DNA of 17,593 nucleotides from CAZDAW01 sp964503685 (GTDB lineage: Bacteria > Chloroflexota > Anaerolineae > Anaerolineales > Anaerolineaceae), in contig CAZDAW010000078.1 of assembly GCA_964503685.1 (NCBI GenBank), forward strand, positions 1-17,593, given 5' to 3'. The translations under genes and the position numbers were made by a program. The notes below the pieces were generated by a model. That model worked only from the letters and a program-made list of their open reading frames with translations, had not been told where the DNA came from and searched no databases. This document shows positions 1 through 6,903 of this stretch, piece after piece. The first letter of the stretch is position 1; each line of letters begins with the position of its first letter.

Positions 1-543
1 ATCCTTTATTCCTAAGAGCTTCTGCGAATATGGCAAAAAGGTGATCAGCAAACCACTATTCGAAATATTGTACGCACGGTCTATTTCGTACGTGAAGCGA
101 AAAAGGTCGATGAATTATTGACCGAAATGCAGAACCAGCGAATTCATATTGCTATTGTAGTTGATGAATATGGCGGTGTTGCTGGCCTGGTTACCCTGGA
201 GGACATACTTGAGGAAATTGTTGGTGAAGTCAGAGACGAATATGACCAGGCTGAAGAAATTTTATATCAGCAGGGGGGGCCGGCTGAGTATATTTTTCAG
301 GGGGGGATAGATCTGGATGATTTTAATGAGGTCATGGGTGCCCATCTTCAAAAAGATGAGGCGGATACTCTGGGTGGATTTATTTATCACCAGATGGGGA
401 AAATTCCGGTAGGTGGAGAGAGTATTCAAAAGGAGGATATCACACTGGTGGTTGAACAAGTAAGCCGAAGACGGATTCAAAAAGTGCGAGCGTTTCATTT
501 TAGGTTGGAAACCACCTCTGAGGGAAAAGATGTTGATAAATGA
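1..543 (+). CDS. CorC/HlyC-family CBS-domain protein, 3' part, with an in-frame stop near the window edge
   Basis: The 5' end lies outside the window. From base 16 the frame encodes the end of a CBS-domain pair, including IVVDEYGGVAGLVTLEDILE, the hallmark of the CorC/HlyC/TlyC group. A CorC_HlyC C-terminal domain follows at about 250-510 (FQGGIDLDDFNEVMG, then DEADTLGGFIYHQMGKIP). Full-length family members carry an N-terminal DUF21 membrane domain and are linked to Mg2+/Co2+ efflux or resistance; that part is not visible here. Family-like sequence also precedes base 16 (ILYS), but codon 13-15 is TAA where relatives usually have Lys or a similar residue. This is either a point nonsense mutation or a read error at a contig end. 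In-frame starts after the stop (TTG 118, ATG 127) fall inside the CBS domain and look unnatural. The 3' end overlaps cdd by 14 bp, suggesting translational coupling. Family call is sure; intactness is not. Confidence 0.85.
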
Positions 544-940
544 ACTCCGTCAGAATTTGATTCGGGTTGCCTGTGAGGTTCGCCAGCGTGCTTATGCCCC
601 TTATTCACATTATAAAGTCGGGGCAGCCTTGCTTGGAAAATCGGGGCGTATCTATGATGGAATCAATATTGAGAATGCAGTTTATCCTCTTGGTATTTGC
701 GCAGAACGGGTAGCCTTATTTAAGGCAATATCAGAGGGCGAGAAATCGTTCAGCGCCATTGCCGTGGTAACCGCGGATGGTGGTTCACCATGTGGAGGAT
801 GCCGGCAGGTGTTATCCGAATTTGGTCTGGAGATTATTGTCTTGATTGCTGATGAAACCGGGCGCTTGGTCGAAGAAACCACTATCGCTGCGTTACTGCC
901 GCAGGCTTTTGGCCCTCAGAACCTGATCAGGTCGTTCTGA
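530..940 (+). CDS. cdd: cytidine deaminase (homotetrameric type)
   Basis: Encodes a 136-residue cytosolic enzyme that deaminates cytidine and deoxycytidine to uridine and deoxyuridine in pyrimidine salvage. The zinc site is complete: Cys57 with catalytic Glu59 in CAERVALFKA, and Cys88 and Cys91 in PCGGCRQVLSEF. The substrate-side segment YSHYKVGAALL (about 25-35) and INIENAVYP (45-53) are typical. Length fits the short tetrameric class of Bacillus rather than the long dimeric E. coli type. The ATG at 530 lies inside the end of the CorC gene and is preceded by a good Shine-Dalgarno (GAGGGA, 520-525), so it is probably translated in the same operon. recO begins 7 bp after its stop. The cdd-(era)-recO neighbourhood is common in bacteria; era is absent here. 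Confidence 0.97.
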   Translation: MLINELRQNLIRVACEVRQRAYAPYSHYKVGAALLGKSGRIYDGINIENAVYPLGICAERVALFKAISEGEKSFSAIAVVTADGGSPCGGCRQVLSEFGLEIIVLIADETGRLVEETTIAALLPQAFGPQNLIRSF

Positions 941-947
941 GTATCTT

Positions 948-1721
948 ATGCCTACCCCTGAACGTTCTTTTCGGTCCGAAGCAGTTATATTAAAACATAT
1001 CGATTGGGGTGAAGCTGATCGTTTATTAACGTTGTATACCCGCGAAATGGGGAAAGTGCGGGCTGTTGGTAAGGGCGTCCGAAAAATTCGTTCTCGAAAA
1101 GCCGGACATTTGGAGCCATTTACGCAGTCCAAACTTTTGTTGGCGCGGGGTAGAGAAATTTTGCTTATTACCCAGGCTGAGACAATCGATGCTTTTTTGG
1201 CAATACGTGATAATTTGACCCTGACAGGATATGCATCTTATGTTGTCGAACTTCTCGATCGTTTTACTTACGAAGAAGAGGAAAACTGTGGGATATATGA
1301 ATTATTGGTCGCGACTTTATCGCGATTATCTAAAGGGGAAAATCCTTTTACCGTTATCCGTTATTATGAAATCCGCCTTTTAGATTTATTGGGTTTTCGA
1401 CCGGTTTTGTTTAAGTGCATCAAGTGCGGCGAGGATATTCTCCCGCAGGATCAATTCTTTTCTGCTGCGCTGGGGGGGGTACTTTGTCCCCATTGTGGCG
1501 AGAATGTTTCAGAAGCGCGTCCTGTATCAATGAGCGCTTTGAAATTCTTACGCCATTTTCAGCGTAGTTCCTATGTTGATGCTGCGCGCGCCCAGGTACC
1601 GTCTGTTGTTCAGTACGAGATCGAAACGCTTATTCAGCACTATCTTACTTACTTGTTAGAGCGTAGTTTGAATACTCCTGCATTTTTGCGCCGATTACAG
1701 GTTGACCAGAGGAGAACGTAA
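948..1721 (+). CDS. recO: DNA repair protein RecO
   Basis: Encodes a 257-residue recombination mediator. RecO acts with RecR (and RecF) to displace SSB and load RecA on single-stranded DNA, and it anneals complementary strands. The N-terminal OB fold is recognisable in SEAVILKHIDWGEADRLLTL and the following GKVRAVGKGVRK with its basic residues. A helical domain follows, containing a four-cysteine zinc finger (Cys157-X2-Cys160, Cys180-X2-Cys183), which many but not all RecO proteins keep. Length is normal for the family. The start at 948 lies 7 bp after the cdd stop, with no strong Shine-Dalgarno, consistent with coupling to cdd. A run of eight G at 1472-1479 lies just before the second Cys pair and could be slippage-prone. 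No terminator is visible before glyQS. Confidence 0.95.
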   Translation: MPTPERSFRSEAVILKHIDWGEADRLLTLYTREMGKVRAVGKGVRKIRSRKAGHLEPFTQSKLLLARGREILLITQAETIDAFLAIRDNLTLTGYASYVVELLDRFTYEEEENCGIYELLVATLSRLSKGENPFTVIRYYEIRLLDLLGFRPVLFKCIKCGEDILPQDQFFSAALGGVLCPHCGENVSEARPVSMSALKFLRHFQRSSYVDAARAQVPSVVQYEIETLIQHYLTYLLERSLNTPAFLRRLQVDQRRT

Positions 1722-1733
1722 TCTCTTAATCAA

Positions 1734-1777
1734 TTGACATGCGTTGTTATTTATACAGGGCGACTCACTGGTATAAT
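1734..1777 (+). promoter_or_regulatory. promoter upstream of glyQS (extended -10)
   Basis: A perfect extended -10, TGGTATAAT, occupies 1769-1777. A consensus TTGACA at 1734-1739 lies 32 bp upstream, too far to be its -35. A weak TTTATA at 1750-1755 has an acceptable 16-bp spacer. Transcription would start near 1784, about 38 nt before the ATG at 1822, which also decides the glyQS start. Predicted from sequence only. Confidence 0.6.
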
Positions 1778-1821
1778 TTGGGCTGCTATTGTATTTACTC
1801 TTTAATATCTGGAGCTTTTTT

Positions 1822-4800
1822 ATGGGCCAACCATTGAATTTCCAATCGATTATCCTGTCATTACAGAATTACTGGGCCGAGCAGGGTTGTCTAATCTGGC
1901 AGCCTTATTATACTCAGGTGGGCGCCGGAACCATGAACCCGGCCACTTATCTGCGAGTACTTGGCCCTGAGCCCTGGAACGTTGCTTATGTCGAGCCTTC
2001 TATTCGTCCTGATGATGGGCGATATGGAGAGAATCCAAATCGTATGCAGCAACATTATCAATTCCAGGTGATTCTTAAACCTGATCCGGGTAACCCCCAG
2101 GAGATGTATTTGCATTCCCTGGAATCTTTAGGAATTGACCCGCGTCAGCACGATATTCGCTTTGTTGAAGATAATTGGGAATCACCCGCCCTGGGTGCAT
2201 GGGGTTTGGGTTGGGAGGTGTGGTTGGATGGTCAGGAGATCACCCAATTCACCTATTTTCAACAGGCTGGCGGGATCGTTCTCGATCCCGTTTCAGTAGA
2301 GATTACATACGGTTTGGACCGGATTGCAATGGCTCTCCAGCGCGTTCGGAATTTTCGAGATGTTCAATGGAGTCCTTCTCGAAAATATGGCGATGTCAAT
2401 TTGCAAGGTGAACAGGAGCATAGTAAATATTATTTTGAAATAGCAGACGTGGATCGTCTTCGGCAAATGTATCAGCTATTTGAGAAAGAAGCCGAAACTG
2501 CCTTGGCGGAAAATTTGATTCTGCCGGCGCATGATTATGTTCTGAAATGTTCGCACACATTTAATATTTTAGATACTCGCGGCGCAATCGGTGTTACCGA
2601 ACGTCAGGCGTTATTTGGGCGGATGCGCGATTTATCACGGCGTGTGGCTGAAGGGTACGTCGCTCAACGAGAAGCGCTTGGTTTTCCCTGGCTGGAAGAA
2701 CAACCCGCACGAAAGGAAAGCCATCAGCAGAATGCTAAAGTAAGTGTTTCATCGGCGAGTCATGCTTTAAAAAGCGCCAATCCTTTACTTCTTGAAATAG
2801 GTACTGAAGAGCTGCCTACCAGTGATATGGAGACAGCCCTGATGCAGTTAAAAGAACGTGTTCCGGTTTTATTGGATGATATCCGTTTGTCGTACGGTGA
2901 GATACATATCTTTGGAACCCCAAGACGTCTGGTCGTCCGTGTTGATCAGCTTGCAGCTCGTCAGCCGGATGAGACCCTGGTAATTAAGGGCCCACCGGCG
3001 GCGCGCGCTTTTGACGCTTCGGGGGCGCCTACTCAGGCGGCCATAGGCTTTGCACATGGTAAAGGAATCCCTGTTGAAGATTTAAAGGTGCAAGAAATTG
3101 ATGGGGGGCAATATGTGATTGCTCAGGTTCACCAGACGGGTAAATCAGCAATTGAAGTTTTGTCAGATGCTCTGCCTGGCTTGATTGCAGGACTGCGTTT
3201 TGATAAATCTATGCGGTGGAATAGCAGCGGCGTTTCTTTTTCGCGCCCACTTCGCTGGCTGCTTGCTTTATATGCTGATGAGGTTGTGCCATTTGAGTAC
3301 GCTGGTTTGCAAACTGGCCGCCAGACGCATGGTTTACGTTTTCACACCCCCGATGTTTTTGAAATTAATAGCGTTGATGATTATTTCAAATTTTTATCCA
3401 CCCAAGGGATTATCCTGGAACCAGGAGAACGTCGGAAAACTATACAGATGCAGGTGGAAAAATTGGCTCTTGAAGTTGGCGGAGAAATAAAGGTTGATCA
3501 AGCCCTTCTCGATGAAGTGACTCAACTTGTAGAAGCCCCCATGGCGTTACGGGGGAATTTTGACAAGTCTCATCTCAATTTACCGGGTGAAGTCCTCGTT
3601 TCGGTGATGAAAAAACACCAACGATATTTTCCGGTATATAGAAATGGCGACTTGTTACCTTATTTCATTGCGGTTCGAAATGGTGATGGACAATTTCTGG
3701 ATGTCGTTCGTGATGGTAATGAGCAGGTAATTCAGGCCCGTTTCGCTGATGCAGCTTTCTTTATAAGTGAAGATGTTGAACATCCTCTGGCTGATTATGT
3801 GCCTCGTTTGGCGACTCTTGTCTTCCAATTCAAACTTGGTTCCATGTTGGATAAAACGAACCGGGTGTGCAAGCTGGTTGATAAACTGGCCGGGCAATTT
3901 AAATTAGATCAGAATGAGATAAAAGTTGCTCATCGTGCGGCTGAGCTTTGCAAGGCAGATCTGGTTACAAAGATGGTAATCGAGATGACCTCATTGCAAG
4001 GCATTATGGGTAAGTATTATGCTGGTCGCTCTGGTGAATCTGAGCTGGTTGCAGACGCTATCTTTGAGCATTATTTGCCGCGCTTTGCTGGTGATGCTTT
4101 GCCGAAGAGCAAACCAGGCTTGCTTGTTGGATTGAGCGACCGATTAGACTCGCTAGCAGGATTGTTTGCTGCAGGCCTTGCTCCCACCGGAGCCAAAGAT
4201 CCCTTTGCGCAACGCCGAATGGCCCTGGGCATGGTGCAGAATCTTATTAGCTGGGATTTAGATTTCGATCTACAACAGGGTATCAGTATGGCGGCAGCGG
4301 GTTTACCTATTGCTGCTTCTGAAGAGAGCCAGTCTTCCTGCCTGGAATTTATTGTGGGTCGGTTGCGCAGCCTTTTGCTTGATCAGGGTTACCGATATGA
4401 TGTGGTTGATGCCATATTGGCAGTTCAGGGCTCAAATCCAGCCGGCGCGATGCGCGCGGTTAAAGTTTTATCTGAGTGGGTTGTTCGACCTGATTGGAAT
4501 ACTATTTTGCCTGCTTATTCGCGCTGTGTACGGATAACCCGTGACCAAAAAGAGCGCTTCACGGTGAATCCGGTCGCCCTTTCGGACTCTGCTGAAAAGG
4601 ATTTATTGGTTGCCCTTGAAAAAGCTGAAACAATATCGCGCCAGATCGCTTCTGTCGAGGATTTCTTTAGAGTCTTTATTCCATTGATACCCTCAATCAA
4701 TAATTTCTTCGATAAAGTGCTGGTTATGTCTGATAATCGCGAGGAGCGGTCAAATCGTCTTGGACTTCTCCAAAGAATCGTAGCGCTTGCAGACGGTGTT

Positions 4801-4830
4801 ATGGATTTGTCTAATTTGGAAGGATTTTGA
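1822..4830 (+). CDS. glyQS: glycyl-tRNA synthetase, fused alpha and beta subunits
   Basis: Encodes a 1002-residue fusion of the two chains of the bacterial tetrameric-type glycyl-tRNA synthetase, which charges tRNA-Gly in the cytosol. Residues 1-292 are the alpha catalytic chain: class II motif 2 region around DGRYGENPNRMQQHYQFQV, and motif 3 in TYGLDRIAMALQ. Residues about 293-319 are a Ser/Ala/Gln-rich linker. From about 320 (LLLEIGTEELPTSDMETAL) to the end is a full-length beta chain of about 683 residues, close to E. coli GlyS, with a C-terminal anticodon-binding domain. There is no stop or frameshift between the halves. I chose ATG 1822 because GGAG (1811-1814) precedes it at good spacing. 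The longer reading from TTG 1789 would add an 11-residue hydrophobic tail starting only about 5 nt after the predicted transcription start. Fused GlyQS is known from Chlamydia and plant organelles; most bacteria use separate genes. Confidence 0.97.
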   Translation: MGQPLNFQSIILSLQNYWAEQGCLIWQPYYTQVGAGTMNPATYLRVLGPEPWNVAYVEPSIRPDDGRYGENPNRMQQHYQFQVILKPDPGNPQEMYLHSLESLGIDPRQHDIRFVEDNWESPALGAWGLGWEVWLDGQEITQFTYFQQAGGIVLDPVSVEITYGLDRIAMALQRVRNFRDVQWSPSRKYGDVNLQGEQEHSKYYFEIADVDRLRQMYQLFEKEAETALAENLILPAHDYVLKCSHTFNILDTRGAIGVTERQALFGRMRDLSRRVAEGYVAQREALGFPWLEEQPARKESHQQNAKVSVSSASHALKSANPLLLEIGTEELPTSDMETALMQLKERVPVLLDDIRLSYGEIHIFGTPRRLVVRVDQLAARQPDETLVIKGPPAARAFDASGAPTQAAIGFAHGKGIPVEDLKVQEIDGGQYVIAQVHQTGKSAIEVLSDALPGLIAGLRFDKSMRWNSSGVSFSRPLRWLLALYADEVVPFEYAGLQTGRQTHGLRFHTPDVFEINSVDDYFKFLSTQGIILEPGERRKTIQMQVEKLALEVGGEIKVDQALLDEVTQLVEAPMALRGNFDKSHLNLPGEVLVSVMKKHQRYFPVYRNGDLLPYFIAVRNGDGQFLDVVRDGNEQVIQARFADAAFFISEDVEHPLADYVPRLATLVFQFKLGSMLDKTNRVCKLVDKLAGQFKLDQNEIKVAHRAAELCKADLVTKMVIEMTSLQGIMGKYYAGRSGESELVADAIFEHYLPRFAGDALPKSKPGLLVGLSDRLDSLAGLFAAGLAPTGAKDPFAQRRMALGMVQNLISWDLDFDLQQGISMAAAGLPIAASEESQSSCLEFIVGRLRSLLLDQGYRYDVVDAILAVQGSNPAGAMRAVKVLSEWVVRPDWNTILPAYSRCVRITRDQKERFTVNPVALSDSAEKDLLVALEKAETISRQIASVEDFFRVFIPLIPSINNFFDKVLVMSDNREERSNRLGLLQRIVALADGVMDLSNLEGF

Positions 4831-4846
4831 TATTTTTTGTTGGCTG

Positions 4847-4864
4847 CGCCAATTTAAATTGGCG
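4847..4864. repeat. 18-bp perfect palindrome after glyQS
   Basis: CGCCAATTTAAATTGGCG reads identically on both strands. It begins 17 bp after the glyQS stop and lies about 86 bp upstream of the dnaG -10 box. No T-tract follows it, so it is a poor terminator on its own and looks more like a protein-binding site or an additional mRNA hairpin. The symmetry is certain; the function is unknown. Confidence 0.6.
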
Positions 4865-4879
4865 ATTAAAATCAATTGC

Positions 4880-4924
4880 AAAAATGGGTGTTTGCAGGGC
4901 GCGAGTCTGTAAATGCCCATTTTT
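4880..4924 (+). terminator. intrinsic terminator of glyQS
   Basis: Arms 4880-4897 and 4907-4924 pair over 18 positions, with three G-U wobbles in RNA, around a 9-nt loop (4898-4906). The descending arm ends CCCATTTTT and the ascending arm begins AAAAATGGG, so it could work in both directions. It separates the glyQS transcript from dnaG and ends two bases before the dnaG -35 box. Confidence 0.77.
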
Positions 4925-4926
4925 AG

Positions 4927-4955
4927 TTGCAAGCCGAATTGTTCGAGTCTATAAT
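4927..4955 (+). promoter_or_regulatory. sigma-70-type promoter of dnaG
   Basis: TTGCAA (4927-4932), a 17-bp spacer and a perfect TATAAT (4950-4955) form a near-consensus primary-sigma promoter. The expected transcription start is near 4962, only about 8 nt before the dnaG ATG at 4970. The mRNA would have almost no leader, which agrees with the absence of a Shine-Dalgarno sequence. It probably drives dnaG and rpoD together. Confidence 0.72.
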
Positions 4956-4969
4956 TTTTATGGTTTCTA

Positions 4970-6877
4970 ATGAATACAATTGATGAGATAAAAGCTCGAA
5001 TAGATATTCTTGATCTGGTATCCGAGACGGTAAAGCTTCGTCGCTCAGGTAAGAATTATTTGGGCTTCTGCCCGTTCCATTCGAATACGCGCACCCCAGC
5101 TTTTGTAGTGTTTCCAGAATCAGGCACATGGCGTTGTTTTGGTCAATGCAATGAAGGGGGTGACATCTTTAAGTATGTCATGAAACGTGATGGCCTTGAT
5201 TTTTCTCAGGCCCTTAAAGTTTTGGCTGATCGTGCAGGTGTTCAACTTCAACCGATTACTCCCAAACAACAAGCCGAAGTTGAAGAAAACGAGCGGTTCA
5301 GGTTGCTGCTTGAAGGCGCAGTGATGTTTTTTCAGGATCATCTTTTTCATACGTCGCCAGGAAAGCAGGCATTGGAGTATTTGCACAAACGTGGATTGTC
5401 TGACGCGACCATCGAATCATTTGGATTAGGTTACGCGCCAGACGCATGGGAAGCGCTTTCGCAGCATTTTGTCAGTCAGGGATATAAAATACAGGATTTA
5501 TTGGCTGTGGGATTGGTTGTTGAACGTGAAAGCGGAGGAGTGCATGATCGTTTTCGGAATCGAATAACGTTTCCTATACGAGATGGTGCAGGAAAAATGG
5601 CGGGTTTCGGGGCGCGTATTCTTGATCCCAATGATGTGCCAAAATTCTTAAATTCCCCGCAAACGATGTTGTTCGATAAAGGACAATTACTGTATGGCCT
5701 GGATCGCGCTCGCAAGGCTATCCGCGCTCAAGATCAGGCGGTCATAGTTGAAGGTTATTTTGATGTAATTGCTTTGCATCAAGCCGGCTTTGCAAATACA
5801 GTTTCACCAATGGGTACAGCTCTAACTGAGGCGCAATTACGCTTACTTAAACGGACAACCCGGCGCATCATACTGGCGTTAGATTCGGATGCTGCCGGAG
5901 AAAAGGCTACCCTGCGCGGTTTGGAGATTGCCCGTCAGGCTCTGGATCATAGTCAGGAGTTGGTTTTTGATGCACATGGGCTAATTCGGAATGAAGCCCG
6001 CCTGGATGCCGATTTGCGTGTAACGACTCTTCCTGAGGGTCAGGATCCCGATGAGATCGCTAATCGGAATCCTGAGGAATGGGCCCGGATTGTCGAAAAT
6101 GCCAGACCAATCGTGGTGCATGTCATGGAAACTCTTACAGCGGGTCGTAAACTGGATGATGCGAAGGTCAAACGCGAAATTGTCGATCAGGTGATGCCTT
6201 TAATTGAAGACGTGCCTGATTTGATTGAGCGTGATGCATACCGGCAAAAGTTAGCTCGATTATTAAAGATTGATGAACGGTATCTTATTTCATCTCAGCG
6301 TGTTAAAGCAGTTGCTCGTCGCCCCCAGCGTAATACTGCGAGGGATGTAAAGACGTCAAGAGCGGATTCATTGATGGGCATGATGCCGCCTGGTCAAGCC
6401 ATAGAAAATCATTGTATTGGCATCCTGCTTCAGCGTCCGGAATTGCTTAATACATTGAATCGAAAATTATTACAGGCAGGTCTAAGTCGATTGGTTGTGC
6501 AGGATTTTAACCAAACCGATTGTCAAACAATCTTTCACCTTATTCAACAATCATTAGAGCAAGATAAAGTAGAATTAATTCAGTTTATTCATAACAACTT
6601 GCCCGAATCGGTTGATGAACGTGTGAAGGATATTTTAGCACACACCCCAAAATTGGACCCCGTTGAAGATCGGGTGGTGGAAGATTTAATGCGTGCAGTC
6701 ATGCGAAACAGGATCTTCAGCCTTACTGAGCGGATAAATCAATTGCGATTTTTACAGGAAGAAGCTCAACAACAAGGTGAATTACGCACATCGTCGTACG
6801 AAGAGCTTGTTCAGGAGGCTGCTCGCCTGCGCTTATTGATTGATCTGGGTCCGCGGTCGATTCCTGGATATGAATAG
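4970..6877 (+). CDS. dnaG: DNA primase DnaG
   Basis: Encodes a 635-residue primase that makes RNA primers for replication together with the DnaB helicase. An N-terminal CHC2 zinc domain has Cys34, His37, Cys56 and Cys60; the last pair is CX3C (CFGQC), where most primases have CX2C. The catalytic core begins around FRNRITFPIRD (195-205). The Toprim domain carries Glu261 in VEGYFDVIALHQAG and Asp305/Asp307 in LALDSDAAGE, then LPEGQDPDE (354-362). Between the Toprim helix and that last motif is an extra segment at about 327-348. The C-terminal part, from about 465, is the helicase-binding domain. The ATG at 4970 has no Shine-Dalgarno but sits just downstream of a strong promoter, so initiation may be leaderless. 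rpoD follows after a 21-33 bp spacer, the classic dnaG-rpoD pair; rpsU is not upstream. Confidence 0.98.
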   Translation: MNTIDEIKARIDILDLVSETVKLRRSGKNYLGFCPFHSNTRTPAFVVFPESGTWRCFGQCNEGGDIFKYVMKRDGLDFSQALKVLADRAGVQLQPITPKQQAEVEENERFRLLLEGAVMFFQDHLFHTSPGKQALEYLHKRGLSDATIESFGLGYAPDAWEALSQHFVSQGYKIQDLLAVGLVVERESGGVHDRFRNRITFPIRDGAGKMAGFGARILDPNDVPKFLNSPQTMLFDKGQLLYGLDRARKAIRAQDQAVIVEGYFDVIALHQAGFANTVSPMGTALTEAQLRLLKRTTRRIILALDSDAAGEKATLRGLEIARQALDHSQELVFDAHGLIRNEARLDADLRVTTLPEGQDPDEIANRNPEEWARIVENARPIVVHVMETLTAGRKLDDAKVKREIVDQVMPLIEDVPDLIERDAYRQKLARLLKIDERYLISSQRVKAVARRPQRNTARDVKTSRADSLMGMMPPGQAIENHCIGILLQRPELLNTLNRKLLQAGLSRLVVQDFNQTDCQTIFHLIQQSLEQDKVELIQFIHNNLPESVDERVKDILAHTPKLDPVEDRVVEDLMRAVMRNRIFSLTERINQLRFLQEEAQQQGELRTSSYEELVQEAARLRLLIDLGPRSIPGYE

Positions 6878-6878
6878 C

Positions 6879-6903
6879 CGATAAAATTTATCTATGGTAT
6901 GAT
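6879..6903 (+). promoter_or_regulatory. dnaG-rpoD spacer: near-palindrome and possible extended -10
   Basis: The short spacer holds CGATAAAATTTATC (6879-6892), whose GATAAA/TTTATC arms are inverted around one A. It is followed by TGGTATGAT (6895-6903), which resembles an extended -10 box with no good -35. If used, transcription would start near 6910, next to the ATG at 6911. The same 14-mer occurs before nuoH. Tentative. Confidence 0.35.

Noticed and set aside
1734..1739. TTGACA as the -35 box of the glyQS promoter
   Set aside because: The gap to TATAAT is 32 bp, well beyond the usable range; no -10 lies at 16-18 bp from it.
1722..1821. T-box riboswitch before glyQS
   Set aside because: The spacer is only 100 bp, the predicted leader is about 38 nt, and no T-box sequence or antiterminator hairpin is seen.
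3185..3490. 101-codon plus-strand frame inside glyQS
   Set aside because: It is an out-of-frame shadow of the conserved beta-subunit sequence, with no domain or independent signals.
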